NCBI GenBank assembly: GCA_964518725.1
Contig: CAZFKP010000025.1
Span: forward strand, 1 to 28,004
Reading direction: 5' to 3'
DNA length: 28,004 nucleotides
Source of the DNA: JANRKF01 sp964518725
GTDB taxonomy: Bacteria; Pseudomonadota; Alphaproteobacteria; Rickettsiales; SXRF01
Numbering within the stretch: position 1 is the stretch's first letter; every line of letters begins with the position of its first letter. The notes under the pieces were generated by a model. That model saw nothing but the letters and a program-made list of their open reading frames with translations, made no database searches and was not told the DNA's origin. The position numbers and the translations under genes were made by a program. Shown here in pieces: positions 7,904 through 16,145 of this stretch.

Positions 7904-8646
7904 TTATAGCGCTTGTAAAATAGCAGGCCACAGGCCGCATCGGTATAGGCGACATTATAAAGCGACGTCGCCGGATCGGCGGATGTCGTGCAGTCCGGCT
8001 GGAGCACACTCCCAGCCGGTCGACCAAGAACCCGCCCGGTACCCGGCATTGAATCATCCAACTTTCTATCAATACTTAGCGCGTCAACAGGGGGAACCAC
8101 CGCCTGGTGCAAAGCGCCAGTGCTTTCACGTCTTGCCGCGTACGATATCAACTGGCCGGGATTAACAGGAAAATTATCAACGTCGCCCGCGCTGCTCCAG
8201 TAGTAGGTCAGGGAAAAGCCGCCGCCTCTTGGTGCTGCCGGGCAGGATACGCCAAGCACGCAATCCCTGCTGCCCGCAGGGCCGGAAACCCCGGTGTAAT
8301 CACCCGGAATAAAGCGCGCCAATGCCAGCATGCGCCAGATAAGGAATGTTTCATAGTGGAAGGCAGGATCAGTAGAACCATCCGTTGAATTGCCAATGCG
8401 TCCGTCACCATTGCCATTTTGCGCAACATCCATGAAACTGGTGGCATTGGTGCAATCGCCGGGCAGACAATTATACTTCACGCGGAATGTAAAAATAGCA
8501 GTTTCAAATCCCTCTATCGTGCTGCTAACTTTCCGTAGCTCCGCCGCACCCACCAGCTCTTTGCCGACAAGCACCCCTGCCACCAGCAATCCGATGATTA
8601 CCAGCACCATCGAAAGCTCTATAAGCGTGAATCCAAACCTTCCCAT
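7900..8646 (-). CDS. Type IV pilin-like protein with prepilin N-methylation motif
   Basis: The N-terminus has a short positively charged leader ending in Gly, then the prepilin peptidase site and hydrophobic helix (G/FTLIELSMVLVIIGLLVAG), with the conserved Glu at mature position 5. The rest is a globular domain of about 210 residues with several Cys (CLPGDC, DCVLGVSCP, and near the end DAACG) that probably form disulfides outside the cytoplasm. It could be a minor pilin or a type II secretion pseudopilin. No assembly genes are in the window. The start is uncertain: ATGs at 8682, 8664 and 8646 are all in frame and none has a clear ribosome binding site. 8646 gives a five-residue leader. The gene is divergent from fliF and shares its upstream region. 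Confidence 0.8.
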   Translation of the reverse strand: MGRFGFTLIELSMVLVIIGLLVAGVLVGKELVGAAELRKVSSTIEGFETAIFTFRVKYNCLPGDCTNATSFMDVAQNGNGDGRIGNSTDGSTDPAFHYETFLIWRMLALARFIPGDYTGVSGPAGSRDCVLGVSCPAAPRGGGFSLTYYWSSAGDVDNFPVNPGQLISYAARRESTGALHQAVVPPVDALSIDRKLDDSMPGTGRVLGRPAGSVLQPDCTTSADPATSLYNVAYTDAACGLLFYKRYN

Positions 8647-8682
8647 ATCGATGCATCGTACCATGGAACAATTAAAACTCAT

Positions 8683-8882
8683 CTAAACAGACGAGGACGA
8701 ACTTACCCACAAGCTATCCACAGATATTTTTTGCTTATCCACAAGAAAGTGATTCCAAGCTATTGTCTTGGCACACAGAAAATGTTTTATACGCAAACTA
8801 GGAAAAAAATTCCTGCCTTTAACGGAGCGTAAACTTTTGTCGGTTACGCTGGGTCTAATGAATAAAAAATACTGGGGATAAT
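8683..8882. other. Intergenic control region between pilin-like gene and fliF
   Basis: About 200 bases, AT-rich, between divergent genes. It holds three DnaA-box-like sequences (8703-8743) and a possible sigma-70-like promoter for fliF: TTGTCT at 8763-8768, 17 bases, then TTTATA at 8786-8791, a weak -10. An imperfect CtrA-like motif lies at 8819-8833 (TTAA-N7-TAAA), and another near the pilin start at 8672-8686 (TTAA-N7-CTAA). GGGG at 8874-8877 is the likely fliF ribosome binding site. No sigma-54 promoter with correct GG/GC spacing was found here. Confidence 0.5.
8703..8743 (+). promoter_or_regulatory. Cluster of three direct DnaA-box-like sequences
   Basis: TTACCCACA (8703-8711), CTATCCACA (8714-8722) and TTATCCACA (8735-8743). 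The third is a perfect DnaA box, and the first two each differ from TTATCCACA at one position. All point the same way, with starts 11 and 21 bases apart, close to one and two helical turns, so bound proteins would lie on one face of the DNA. An AT-rich stretch separates the second and third boxes. DnaA control of the flagellar or pilin promoter is an inference. Confidence 0.5.
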
Positions 8883-10514
8883 ATGAGCGCACTAAGCGAT
8901 AGCATCAAACAAATGGGCGGAGCCAAAGTGGCTGTACTCGCCGCCTCCGGGATCGTCATGCTGGCATTCTTCCTGATGCTTGGTTTCCGTACCTCCGTAT
9001 CGCGGATGGTGCCTTTATATAGCGACCTGTCGCTCAAGGATAGCCAAAAAATTATTTCCCAACTAGAAACGGGCGGCATCCCTTATGAAGTCGGTTCAAA
9101 CGGTTCACAGATTTCTGTTCCGTCCGACCGGGCGCTCCGCCTGCGGATGGATATGGCCGGACAAGGGCTACCTTCCGGCGGCTCCATCGTCGGCTACGAA
9201 ATTTTCGACAAGGCGGAAAGCTTTGGCAGCTCGAATTTTGTCATGAACGTGAATGCCATGCGCGCACTGGAAGGCGAGCTCTCGCGCACCATCGGCACCA
9301 TCTCTGGCATGGATTCGGCACGGGTGCACCTGGTCGTGCCAAAACGCGAAGTATTCACACGCGACAAAGACAAGCCAAGCGCGTCGGTGACTATCCGGAT
9401 GTCGGGCGGAAAAACACTCGAACGCTCCGAGGTGCAGGCTATCACTCACCTCGTTGCCGCATCCGTTCCGGGTCTGGAATCGTCCCGTGTCACCGTGGTG
9501 GATAGCCATGGCCGCCTGCTCGCCCGTGGCGATGGCGACGAAGGCATGAATGCCGCCGCCGACACCATGCTTGAATACCGCGTCTCTTATGAAACCCGCA
9601 CCCAACAGAATCTCGAAGACCTGCTCGAGAAAATCATCGGCGCCGGCAAAGTGCGCGTTACCGTCAATGCCGACATCAACTTCGACCGGATCGTCACCAA
9701 CTCGGAAAAGTATGATCCGAACGGACAAGTTGCACGCTCGACCCAAAGCAACTCGCAAAAAGAAAATGAACAGGAAAAATCCCCCGGCGGTGAAGTGACG
9801 GCCAACAACAACCTCCCGCAAGGCGGCGCTTCCGGAACCGATGCTGGCGGCAACAAACGGATCGTCGAGAAAACCGATGAAACCACGAATTTCGAGATTT
9901 CAAAAACCGTGCAGAACCAGGTGCGCGAAGGTGGCACGATCAACAAGCTGAGTGTCGGCGTGCTGGTCGACGGTACCTATAAAGACGGCAATAACGGTGC
10001 TGAATACGCACCCCGCACCGACGAAGAAATCAGCAAAATCCGCGCCCTGGTGGCTTCCGCCATCGGCTATGACGAAACACGCGGCGATAAAATCGAAATC
10101 GTCAACATGCGCTTCACACAGGATAAATTCGAGCTGGCCGAGGAATCATTCTTTGAACGCTTCAAAATGGAGCTGCAAAGCATTATCCAAACGCTTATCT
10201 TCGCTGGAGTCGCCGTGCTCGCTATCGTGCTCGTGATCCGTCCGGCAGTGACCCAAATCATGAAAGGTGCACAGGTCACAGCAGATCGCGCCAATGAACT
10301 GGCAGCGCTGGAATCCAGCAGTATGGCACGGCTTTCCGGCGGTGGTAGCGGGGAGATGGACGCGGGTGAGGATCTGAATGATTCACTGATTGACGTGGCT
10401 AACGTCAAGGGCGGCATGAAGTCATCCTCGATGCGTAAAGTGAGTGAAATTGTCGATAAATACCCCGAAGAGACCATGGGCGTGATCCGCCAGTGGATCC
10501 AGAAAGCGGGCTAA
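8883..10514 (+). CDS. fliF: Flagellar MS-ring protein FliF
   Basis: FliF forms the membrane/supramembrane ring on which the flagellar basal body, rotor and export gate are built. The 543-residue protein has a first membrane segment at about residues 15-35 and a YscJ/FliF ring domain starting at VPLYSDLSLKDSQ. GMDSARVHLVVPKREVF is strongly conserved in FliF, and the second ring-building motif follows around residues 200-270. A low-complexity, Asn/Gly-rich insert lies near residues 290-325. A second membrane segment follows at about 433-453. The C-terminal tail (RKVSEIVDKYPEETMGVIRQW) is the FliG-binding segment. It is the first gene of the operon. The ATG at 8883 has GGGG five bases upstream. 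fliG begins nine bases after its stop. Confidence 0.97.
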   Translation: MSALSDSIKQMGGAKVAVLAASGIVMLAFFLMLGFRTSVSRMVPLYSDLSLKDSQKIISQLETGGIPYEVGSNGSQISVPSDRALRLRMDMAGQGLPSGGSIVGYEIFDKAESFGSSNFVMNVNAMRALEGELSRTIGTISGMDSARVHLVVPKREVFTRDKDKPSASVTIRMSGGKTLERSEVQAITHLVAASVPGLESSRVTVVDSHGRLLARGDGDEGMNAAADTMLEYRVSYETRTQQNLEDLLEKIIGAGKVRVTVNADINFDRIVTNSEKYDPNGQVARSTQSNSQKENEQEKSPGGEVTANNNLPQGGASGTDAGGNKRIVEKTDETTNFEISKTVQNQVREGGTINKLSVGVLVDGTYKDGNNGAEYAPRTDEEISKIRALVASAIGYDETRGDKIEIVNMRFTQDKFELAEESFFERFKMELQSIIQTLIFAGVAVLAIVLVIRPAVTQIMKGAQVTADRANELAALESSSMARLSGGGSGEMDAGEDLNDSLIDVANVKGGMKSSSMRKVSEIVDKYPEETMGVIRQWIQKAG

Positions 10515-10523
10515 GGAGCAGTT

Positions 10524-11549
10524 ATGGCAGCACCCAAAAAAGGCGAGGAAAAAGGCAAGATATCAGGGCCGCAAAAAGCCGCAATTTTCCTGATGGCACT
10601 TGGCGAGGAAGCCGCGGTCAAACTATTTGCCCTGATGGAGGACGATGAGATCCGCGAGATTTCCAACATCATGTCGAGCCTCGGGCAGGTTCCTGCCGAC
10701 AGCGCCGAGAAATTATTTGTCGAATTCGCCGAACAGGTTTCCGCCAGCGGCGCACTGGTCGGCAATTACGACTCGACCGAACGACTGCTGGTGAAAGCCC
10801 TCGGCAAAGGCCGTGTCGATTCGATCATGGAAGAAATACGCGGCCCGGCCGGGCGCACCACGTGGGACAAACTCGGCAACGTCAATGAAGAGGTGCTCGC
10901 GAACTTCCTAAAAAACGAATACCCGCAAACCATCGCCGTCGTGCTTACTAAAATCCGCTCCGAACACGCCGCGCGCGTCATTATGAACCTGCCAGAAGAC
11001 CTGGCGATGGAGGTCATCATGCGGATGATCTCGATGGAGACGGTCAAAAAAGAAGTAATGGAAGGCATCGAAAAAACACTGCGTATGGAATTCATGAGTA
11101 CACTGGCCAAACGCCAGACACGTGATTCGCATGAGCTTCTGGCAGAGATATTCAACAACTTCGACCGAAGCACCGAGACCAAGTTCATTGGCAAGCTGGA
11201 AGAGCGCAGCGTCGAATCTGCCGAACGTGTGCGTGCGCTCATGTTCACCTTCGAGGATCTGAAGAAAATCGATGCGTCTGGTATTCAGGTGCTGATGCGC
11301 GGGCTCGACAAGCAGAAACTCACTATTGCCATGAAAGGTGCATCCGAAACCATCAAGAAGCTCTTCATCGGCAACATGTCCGAACGGGCAGCAAAGATCC
11401 TGCAGGAGGACATGCAGGGGCTGGGGCCGGTGCGTATCAAAGATGTGGATGAAGCGCAGATGTATATTGTCGGCATCGCCAAGGATCTCGCAGCGAAGGG
11501 TGAGCTGGTGATTGCCGGTGACTCCGAAGACGAACAACTGATCTACTAG
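10524..11549 (+). CDS. fliG: Flagellar motor switch protein FliG
   Basis: FliG is the rotor protein that contacts the stator and sets rotation direction. The 341-residue length is normal. The N-terminal domain that binds FliF starts at GPQKAAIFLMALGEE. The middle domain contains EYPQTIAVVLTKI (a variant of the usual EHPQ motif that binds FliM) and HAARVIMNLPED. The C-terminal torque domain has MFTFEDLKKID and the charged helix VLMRGLDKQKLTIAMKGA. TAAGGAG lies seven bases before the ATG at 10524, overlapping the fliF stop. fliM is not in this window. Confidence 0.97.
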   Translation: MAAPKKGEEKGKISGPQKAAIFLMALGEEAAVKLFALMEDDEIREISNIMSSLGQVPADSAEKLFVEFAEQVSASGALVGNYDSTERLLVKALGKGRVDSIMEEIRGPAGRTTWDKLGNVNEEVLANFLKNEYPQTIAVVLTKIRSEHAARVIMNLPEDLAMEVIMRMISMETVKKEVMEGIEKTLRMEFMSTLAKRQTRDSHELLAEIFNNFDRSTETKFIGKLEERSVESAERVRALMFTFEDLKKIDASGIQVLMRGLDKQKLTIAMKGASETIKKLFIGNMSERAAKILQEDMQGLGPVRIKDVDEAQMYIVGIAKDLAAKGELVIAGDSEDEQLIY

Positions 11550-11566
11550 GCTGGAAAACAAAAATT

Positions 11567-12355
11567 ATGAGCATTGCTCCGTTCAGTTTCAGAGAGTTAG
11601 GTACAAGCGATGTGGAATTTGTGGCCACCGCCAGGCCAAAGTCATTCCTGCCGACGGGCAGGAAGAAGGAGGAGGCTGCCCCCCCCCCGCCTCCTCCTCC
11701 CCCTCCCGTTTTTTCGGAAGATGATGTCAAAGCCGCCGAACGCGACAGCTACCAGAAAGGGTTCCTCGACGGTGTGGTGGAAGGCAAGAAGCAGGCGGAA
11801 AATATCCAGGCCGACCTGAACCGGGCACTTAGCGACTCGGTACAGGGGTGGGTTGAGCATTACGCGCCCCTCTTTACGCTCTACCGCGAAATGCTGGCGG
11901 CACAAGCAGGCATGCTACCGCAATTGGCCTATGGTATCGCAAAAAAAGTAGCTGGCAACGCACTGACAGAGAATGCCGCCGCGCAAGTGGAAGAAATTTG
12001 CCTGCGCTGCATCCAGACCATGTGCCACGAACCAAAACTGATCATCACCATCCACGAATCCTTAAAACCACTGCTTGAAGAAAAAATCAACGCCGCAACC
12101 AAAACCGTGCAGGCAAGCAGCGAAATCAAGGTGATCGGCGATCCAAATATCGCCCCGCCCAACTGCCGCATCGAATGGAAGAATGGCGCAATGGTTCGCG
12201 ACACCGATGCCTTGTGGCAACAGGTTGAACAAGTGGTGGTGTCTATGGTAGCATCCGGCAGCCGTGAGGCTGGAGCACTGTGTGACGCCGTCGAAGCATC
12301 CCGCAACCAACCACCAGAAGACCCTGCACCAACCGCAGGGATAACAGGAGAATAA
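11567..12355 (+). CDS. fliH: Flagellar export ATPase regulator FliH (FlbE-like)
   Basis: FliH holds the export ATPase FliI inactive and docks it at the C-ring and export gate. The 262-residue protein has a flexible N-terminus, a run of nine prolines at residues 39-47, then a helical stalk with small-residue repeats (YQKGFLDGVVEGKKQ, about 65-79). The C-terminal domain (about 110-225) matches the FliH/HrpE type. Position between fliG and fliN, where Caulobacter has flbE, supports the call more than any single motif. The proline run is encoded by a C10 tract at 11679-11688, which could slip. After about residue 225 there is a loose, Pro/Ala-rich tail. The ribosome binding site is weak. Confidence 0.85.
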   Translation: MSIAPFSFRELGTSDVEFVATARPKSFLPTGRKKEEAAPPPPPPPPPVFSEDDVKAAERDSYQKGFLDGVVEGKKQAENIQADLNRALSDSVQGWVEHYAPLFTLYREMLAAQAGMLPQLAYGIAKKVAGNALTENAAAQVEEICLRCIQTMCHEPKLIITIHESLKPLLEEKINAATKTVQASSEIKVIGDPNIAPPNCRIEWKNGAMVRDTDALWQQVEQVVVSMVASGSREAGALCDAVEASRNQPPEDPAPTAGITGE

Positions 12356-12357
12356 TT

Positions 12358-12651
12358 ATGGCTGACGATATCGACCAGAGTTTTGTAGACGCCGCAGCAG
12401 CGGAGAATTTGAGCCTTGAGAATGTTTATGACATTCCCGTACAGGTCACTGTGGTGCTGGGGAAAACCAGCATGCAGGTGAATCAGCTGCTGAAGCTCGG
12501 ACGCGGCGCGGTGATTGAGCTCGACAAGAAAGTCGGCGAGGCCATTGATATTTTCGTCAACAACCGGTTGGTTGCACGTGGTGAAGTCGTCGTCGTCGAA
12601 GACCGTATCGGCGTAACGATGACCGAAATCATCAAAGCCGATAAACATTAA
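12358..12651 (+). CDS. fliN: Flagellar motor switch protein FliN
   Basis: FliN forms the outer part of the C-ring and helps dock FliH-FliI. The 97-residue protein is essentially one SpoA domain: DIPVQVTVVLGKTSM at residues 25-39, then LLKLGRGAVIELDKKVGEAI and VNNRLVARGEVVVVEDRIGV, all hallmarks of FliN. Length is normal for the short form. AGGAGA lies seven bases upstream of the ATG at 12358, just after the fliH stop, and flbD follows after 11 bases. Its position matches the Caulobacter operon. Confidence 0.95.
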   Translation: MADDIDQSFVDAAAAENLSLENVYDIPVQVTVVLGKTSMQVNQLLKLGRGAVIELDKKVGEAIDIFVNNRLVARGEVVVVEDRIGVTMTEIIKADKH

Positions 12652-12662
12652 GGAACCGCCCC

Positions 12663-14009
12663 ATGCGCCTTCTCATCATCGGCGAGCTTTACGGACAAAT
12701 CGGCACGGCCAGCAATATTGCCCGCTCCCGTGGCGCGCGCGTGGCGCATGTCGGCGACATCGAGGGAGCGATGACCAGCTTGCGCGGCGGCCAGGGCGCC
12801 GACCTCATCATGATCGAAGTGCGCGAGGACATCGAAAAACTCTGCACGCTGCTCATGCGCGAACGCTTCAACCTTCCGGTCATCGCCTGCGGCATCGACG
12901 CCAACAAAGACGCCGCCGTCAAGGCCATCAAATCCGGTGCGAAAGAATATATTCCGCTGCCGCCGAACGAAGAGCTGATCGCAGCGGTACTTGAAGCAAT
13001 CACCGAAGAAACGCACTCGTTTATTTATGCCTCGGCATCCATGGAAAAACTCATCGCCATGGCCGACCAGATCGCCCCCAGCGACGCCAGCGTCCTCATC
13101 ACCGGCGAATCCGGCACCGGCAAGGAAGTCATCTCGCGCCACATCCATAAAAAGAGTCGCCGCGCCGGGCACCCGATGATTTCCGTCAACTGTGCGGCCA
13201 TCCCGGAGAACCTGCTCGAATCCGAACTTTTTGGTTATGAAAAAGGCGCATTCACTGGCGCCAATGCCCGCCGTATCGGAAAATTTGAGGAAGCTGACGG
13301 CGGCACCATTCTGCTCGATGAAATTTCTGAAATGGATATGCGCCTGCAGGCAAAATTGTTGCGCGTGCTGCAGGAACGCGAAGTGGATCGGATCGGCGGC
13401 ACCAAACCGGTAAAAGTCAATATCCGCGTGCTAGCGACCAGCAACCGCAACATGCAGGAAGAAGTCAAGAAAGGCACCTTCCGCGAAGATTTATATTTCC
13501 GCCTGAACGTCATTACGCTCGTCATGCCGCCGCTGCGCGACCGGGCAGAAGATGTCGCACCGCTGGCCAAGCACTTCATCGAAAAATATTCGCGGGCAAA
13601 CGGCATTGCCATCCGCCCATTATCGGATAAGGCGCTTGCCAAACTTACGGCCTACCATTGGCCGGGCAACGTGCGCGAACTGGAAAACACCATGCACCGC
13701 ACGGTGCTGCTGGCAAGCGGCGACGCCATTGAGCCGGATGCAATCCTGCTGCAAGGCGCGCCCGCCGAACCCGCTCCTAGCGCAACGATGCCTACCGCCG
13801 GCCAGCAATCGGCACCGGTAAACCTGGTGGGACGCACCGTCGAAAATGTCGAACAGGAACTGATTCTGAGCACCTTGTCGCACTGCCTTGGCAACCGCAC
13901 CCATGCGGCGAATATCCTCGGCATTTCCATCCGCACGCTTCGCAACAAGCTGAAGCAATATGGCGAGCAAGGCCTGCCCGTCGTTCCGCCACCGACAGGA
14001 ACGGAGTGA
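12663..14009 (+). CDS. flbD: Sigma-54-dependent flagellar transcription activator, FlbD-like
   Basis: This is an AAA+ enhancer-binding protein. FlbD activates late flagellar promoters through sigma-54 once early assembly is done. The 448 residues include a receiver-like domain (1-110) that lacks the usual catalytic residues: no acidic pair after strand 1 (LLIIGELYG), Glu52 in place of the phospho-accepting Asp, and Leu99 in place of the conserved Lys. The AAA+ domain has Walker A GESGTGKE (148-155), the sigma-54 contact loop GAFTGA (195-200) and Walker B TILLDE (216-221). A Fis-type helix-turn-helix ends the protein (AANILGISIRTLRNKLKQY). AAGGAA lies upstream of the ATG. Its partner FliX is not in the window. 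Confidence 0.93.
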   Translation: MRLLIIGELYGQIGTASNIARSRGARVAHVGDIEGAMTSLRGGQGADLIMIEVREDIEKLCTLLMRERFNLPVIACGIDANKDAAVKAIKSGAKEYIPLPPNEELIAAVLEAITEETHSFIYASASMEKLIAMADQIAPSDASVLITGESGTGKEVISRHIHKKSRRAGHPMISVNCAAIPENLLESELFGYEKGAFTGANARRIGKFEEADGGTILLDEISEMDMRLQAKLLRVLQEREVDRIGGTKPVKVNIRVLATSNRNMQEEVKKGTFREDLYFRLNVITLVMPPLRDRAEDVAPLAKHFIEKYSRANGIAIRPLSDKALAKLTAYHWPGNVRELENTMHRTVLLASGDAIEPDAILLQGAPAEPAPSATMPTAGQQSAPVNLVGRTVENVEQELILSTLSHCLGNRTHAANILGISIRTLRNKLKQYGEQGLPVVPPPTGTE

Positions 14010-14012
14010 CCC

Positions 14013-16145
14013 ATGGCTGAGGCCGCCACCACCACGAACGCCCCCTTGGGATTTGGCGGGAATGCGCGGCTAGCACTCGCCCGCCGCGACATCATGTTCG
14101 CGGTGGGTATCATCGGCATCCTGGTGGTGCTGATCCTTCCGCTGCCACCGATCTTGCTGGATTTGATGCTCGCCGTATCGCTCACCGCCTCAGTGCTGGT
14201 GCTGATGACGGTGCTGTTTGTGGAAAAACCGCTGCAACTTTCCTCTTTCCCTACCATCCTGCTGATTGTTACCATGCTGCGCCTCGCGCTCAACATCGCC
14301 TCCACGCGACTCATCCTTTCCAAGGGACATGAAGGCACCAGCGCGGCCGGGCATGTGATCGAAGCGTTCGGCAGCTTCGTGATGGGCGGCGAAATCGTCA
14401 TTGGGATCATCATTTTCGGCATCCTCACCATCATCAACTTTGTCGTGATTACCAAGGGTTCCGGCCGTATCGCCGAGGTGTCGGCACGGTTTTCACTCGA
14501 TGCCATGCCCGGCAAACAAATGGCCGTCGACGCCGATTTGTCGGCGGGTCTGATTGATGAGGCCACCGCCAAGGCGCGCCGCAAAGAACTCGAAGACGAG
14601 AGTAACTTCTACGGTTCGATGGACGGTGCGAGCAAGTTCGTACGCGGTGACGCCATCGCCGGGCTGCTCATCACCTTCATTAACTTCATCGCCGGCATCA
14701 TCATCGGCATGGTGAATAAAGGCCTCTCGTTTGAAGATGCGCTCCACACTTACACCACACTCACCGTCGGTGATGGGCTGGTATCGCAGATTCCCGCCCT
14801 CGTCGTATCCACCGCCGCCGGTATCCTCGTCACAAAATCCGGCGTAGCCGGTTCGGCGGAAAAAGCCGTACTCTCCCAGCTCGGTCGCTCGCCCAGCGCC
14901 ATGGGCATCACCAGCGGCTTCCTGCTGCTGATGGCCGCCATGCCGGGTATTCCTCTGCTGCCGTTTCTGTTGCTGTCGGGCGCCACGGGGTACATCGCCT
15001 ACTACATGATTAAGGGGAACAAGAAGATCGAGCAAGCCGCGACCCAGGAGGCCGAACAGAAAAAACTGGAAGGCCCCGGCGGCGCGGTCGGCCCCGACGG
15101 CAAAGTCAGCGACGAACAGGCCAGCGACTTCCTGCATATCGACCAGTTGCGGCTGGAGCTTGGCTATGGGCTGCTGCCGCTCATCAACTACCAGAAAGGA
15201 CACCGCCTCACCGAGCAGATCAAGGCACTCCGCCGTCAGATGGCTCGCGAACTCGGCTTTGTTATTCCGTCAGTCCGTATTCAGGATAACATGCAGCTGC
15301 CGCCGAACACCTATGTCATCAAGGCGAAGGAAATCGAAGCGGCACGCGGCGACATCCGCCCCGACATGCTGCTGGTGATGAATCCAAGCGGCGCGAAAAT
15401 CACCCTGCCGGGCGAAGAAACCACCGAGCCGACCTTCGGCCTGCCCGCCATGTGGATCCCGGAAAATTACCGCGAGGAAGCGCTGTTCCGCAACTACACG
15501 GTGGTCGACCCGCCAACCGTCATCACCACCCACCTGACCGAAATCATCAAGGACAACATGTCCGAACTGCTTTCTTATTCGGAAACGCAGAAGCTGCTCG
15601 ATGATCTGGGTAAGAGCCAGCAAAAACTGGTTGGCGAGACGATCCCGACCCAGATCAGCGTTTCCGGCGTCCAGCGCATCCTACAAAACCTGCTCCGGGA
15701 AATGGTCTCGATCCGCGACTTATCTACCATCGTCGAGGCCATCGCCGAAGGTTCGCGCACCAGCCAGAATGTGGCGATGATTACCGAACATGTCCGTACA
15801 CGACTCAACCGCCAGATCAGCCATGCCAACACCAACGAGGCAGGCTACATCCCTATTGTCGCGCTATCACCGGCCTGGGAGCAAAGCTTCATCGAAGCCA
15901 TCACCGGCCCGGGCGATGCCGGCGGCCTGTCGCTGCCGCCAAGCCGCATCCAGGAATTTATTTCCGCCGTGCGCGCCACCTACGACAAAATGGCGATGCA
16001 GGGCGAAGTCCCGGTACTGCTCACCAGCCCGGCCATCCGCCCGTATGTGCGCTCCATCATCGAACGCTTCCGCCCAGCCACGGTGGTGATGTCGCAGAAC
16101 GAAATCCACCCCAAGGCACGCATTAAAACGCTTGGTCAGCTATGA
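14013..16145 (+). CDS. flhA: Flagellar export gate protein FlhA
   Basis: FlhA is the large membrane component of the flagellar type III export gate. The 710-residue length is typical. The N-terminal half holds several membrane helices starting at IMFAVGIIGILVVLILPL. The family signature between helices is intact: SARFSLDAMPGKQMA followed by DGASKFVRGDAIAG. After about residue 345 the cytoplasmic domain begins, including TYVIKAKEIEAARGDIRP, the docking platform for export chaperones. GGAG lies seven bases before the ATG at 14013, only three bases past flbD. The end overlaps flhF by four bases (ATGA). Confidence 0.97.
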   Translation: MAEAATTTNAPLGFGGNARLALARRDIMFAVGIIGILVVLILPLPPILLDLMLAVSLTASVLVLMTVLFVEKPLQLSSFPTILLIVTMLRLALNIASTRLILSKGHEGTSAAGHVIEAFGSFVMGGEIVIGIIIFGILTIINFVVITKGSGRIAEVSARFSLDAMPGKQMAVDADLSAGLIDEATAKARRKELEDESNFYGSMDGASKFVRGDAIAGLLITFINFIAGIIIGMVNKGLSFEDALHTYTTLTVGDGLVSQIPALVVSTAAGILVTKSGVAGSAEKAVLSQLGRSPSAMGITSGFLLLMAAMPGIPLLPFLLLSGATGYIAYYMIKGNKKIEQAATQEAEQKKLEGPGGAVGPDGKVSDEQASDFLHIDQLRLELGYGLLPLINYQKGHRLTEQIKALRRQMARELGFVIPSVRIQDNMQLPPNTYVIKAKEIEAARGDIRPDMLLVMNPSGAKITLPGEETTEPTFGLPAMWIPENYREEALFRNYTVVDPPTVITTHLTEIIKDNMSELLSYSETQKLLDDLGKSQQKLVGETIPTQISVSGVQRILQNLLREMVSIRDLSTIVEAIAEGSRTSQNVAMITEHVRTRLNRQISHANTNEAGYIPIVALSPAWEQSFIEAITGPGDAGGLSLPPSRIQEFISAVRATYDKMAMQGEVPVLLTSPAIRPYVRSIIERFRPATVVMSQNEIHPKARIKTLGQL

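Noticed and set aside
8703..8743. Chromosome replication origin
   Set aside because: Only three boxes, no clear unwinding element, and none of the usual origin neighbours (hemE, dnaA, parAB, gidA) in the window. Kept only as a regulatory cluster.
8769..8785. TTGGCAC resembling a sigma-54 promoter before fliF
   Set aside because: The required GC ten bases after the GG is missing.
13652..14584. 310-residue minus-strand frame across flbD and flhA
   Set aside because: Shadow of two confidently identified genes. Composition (Ser/Arg/Met-rich) is typical of a spurious frame.
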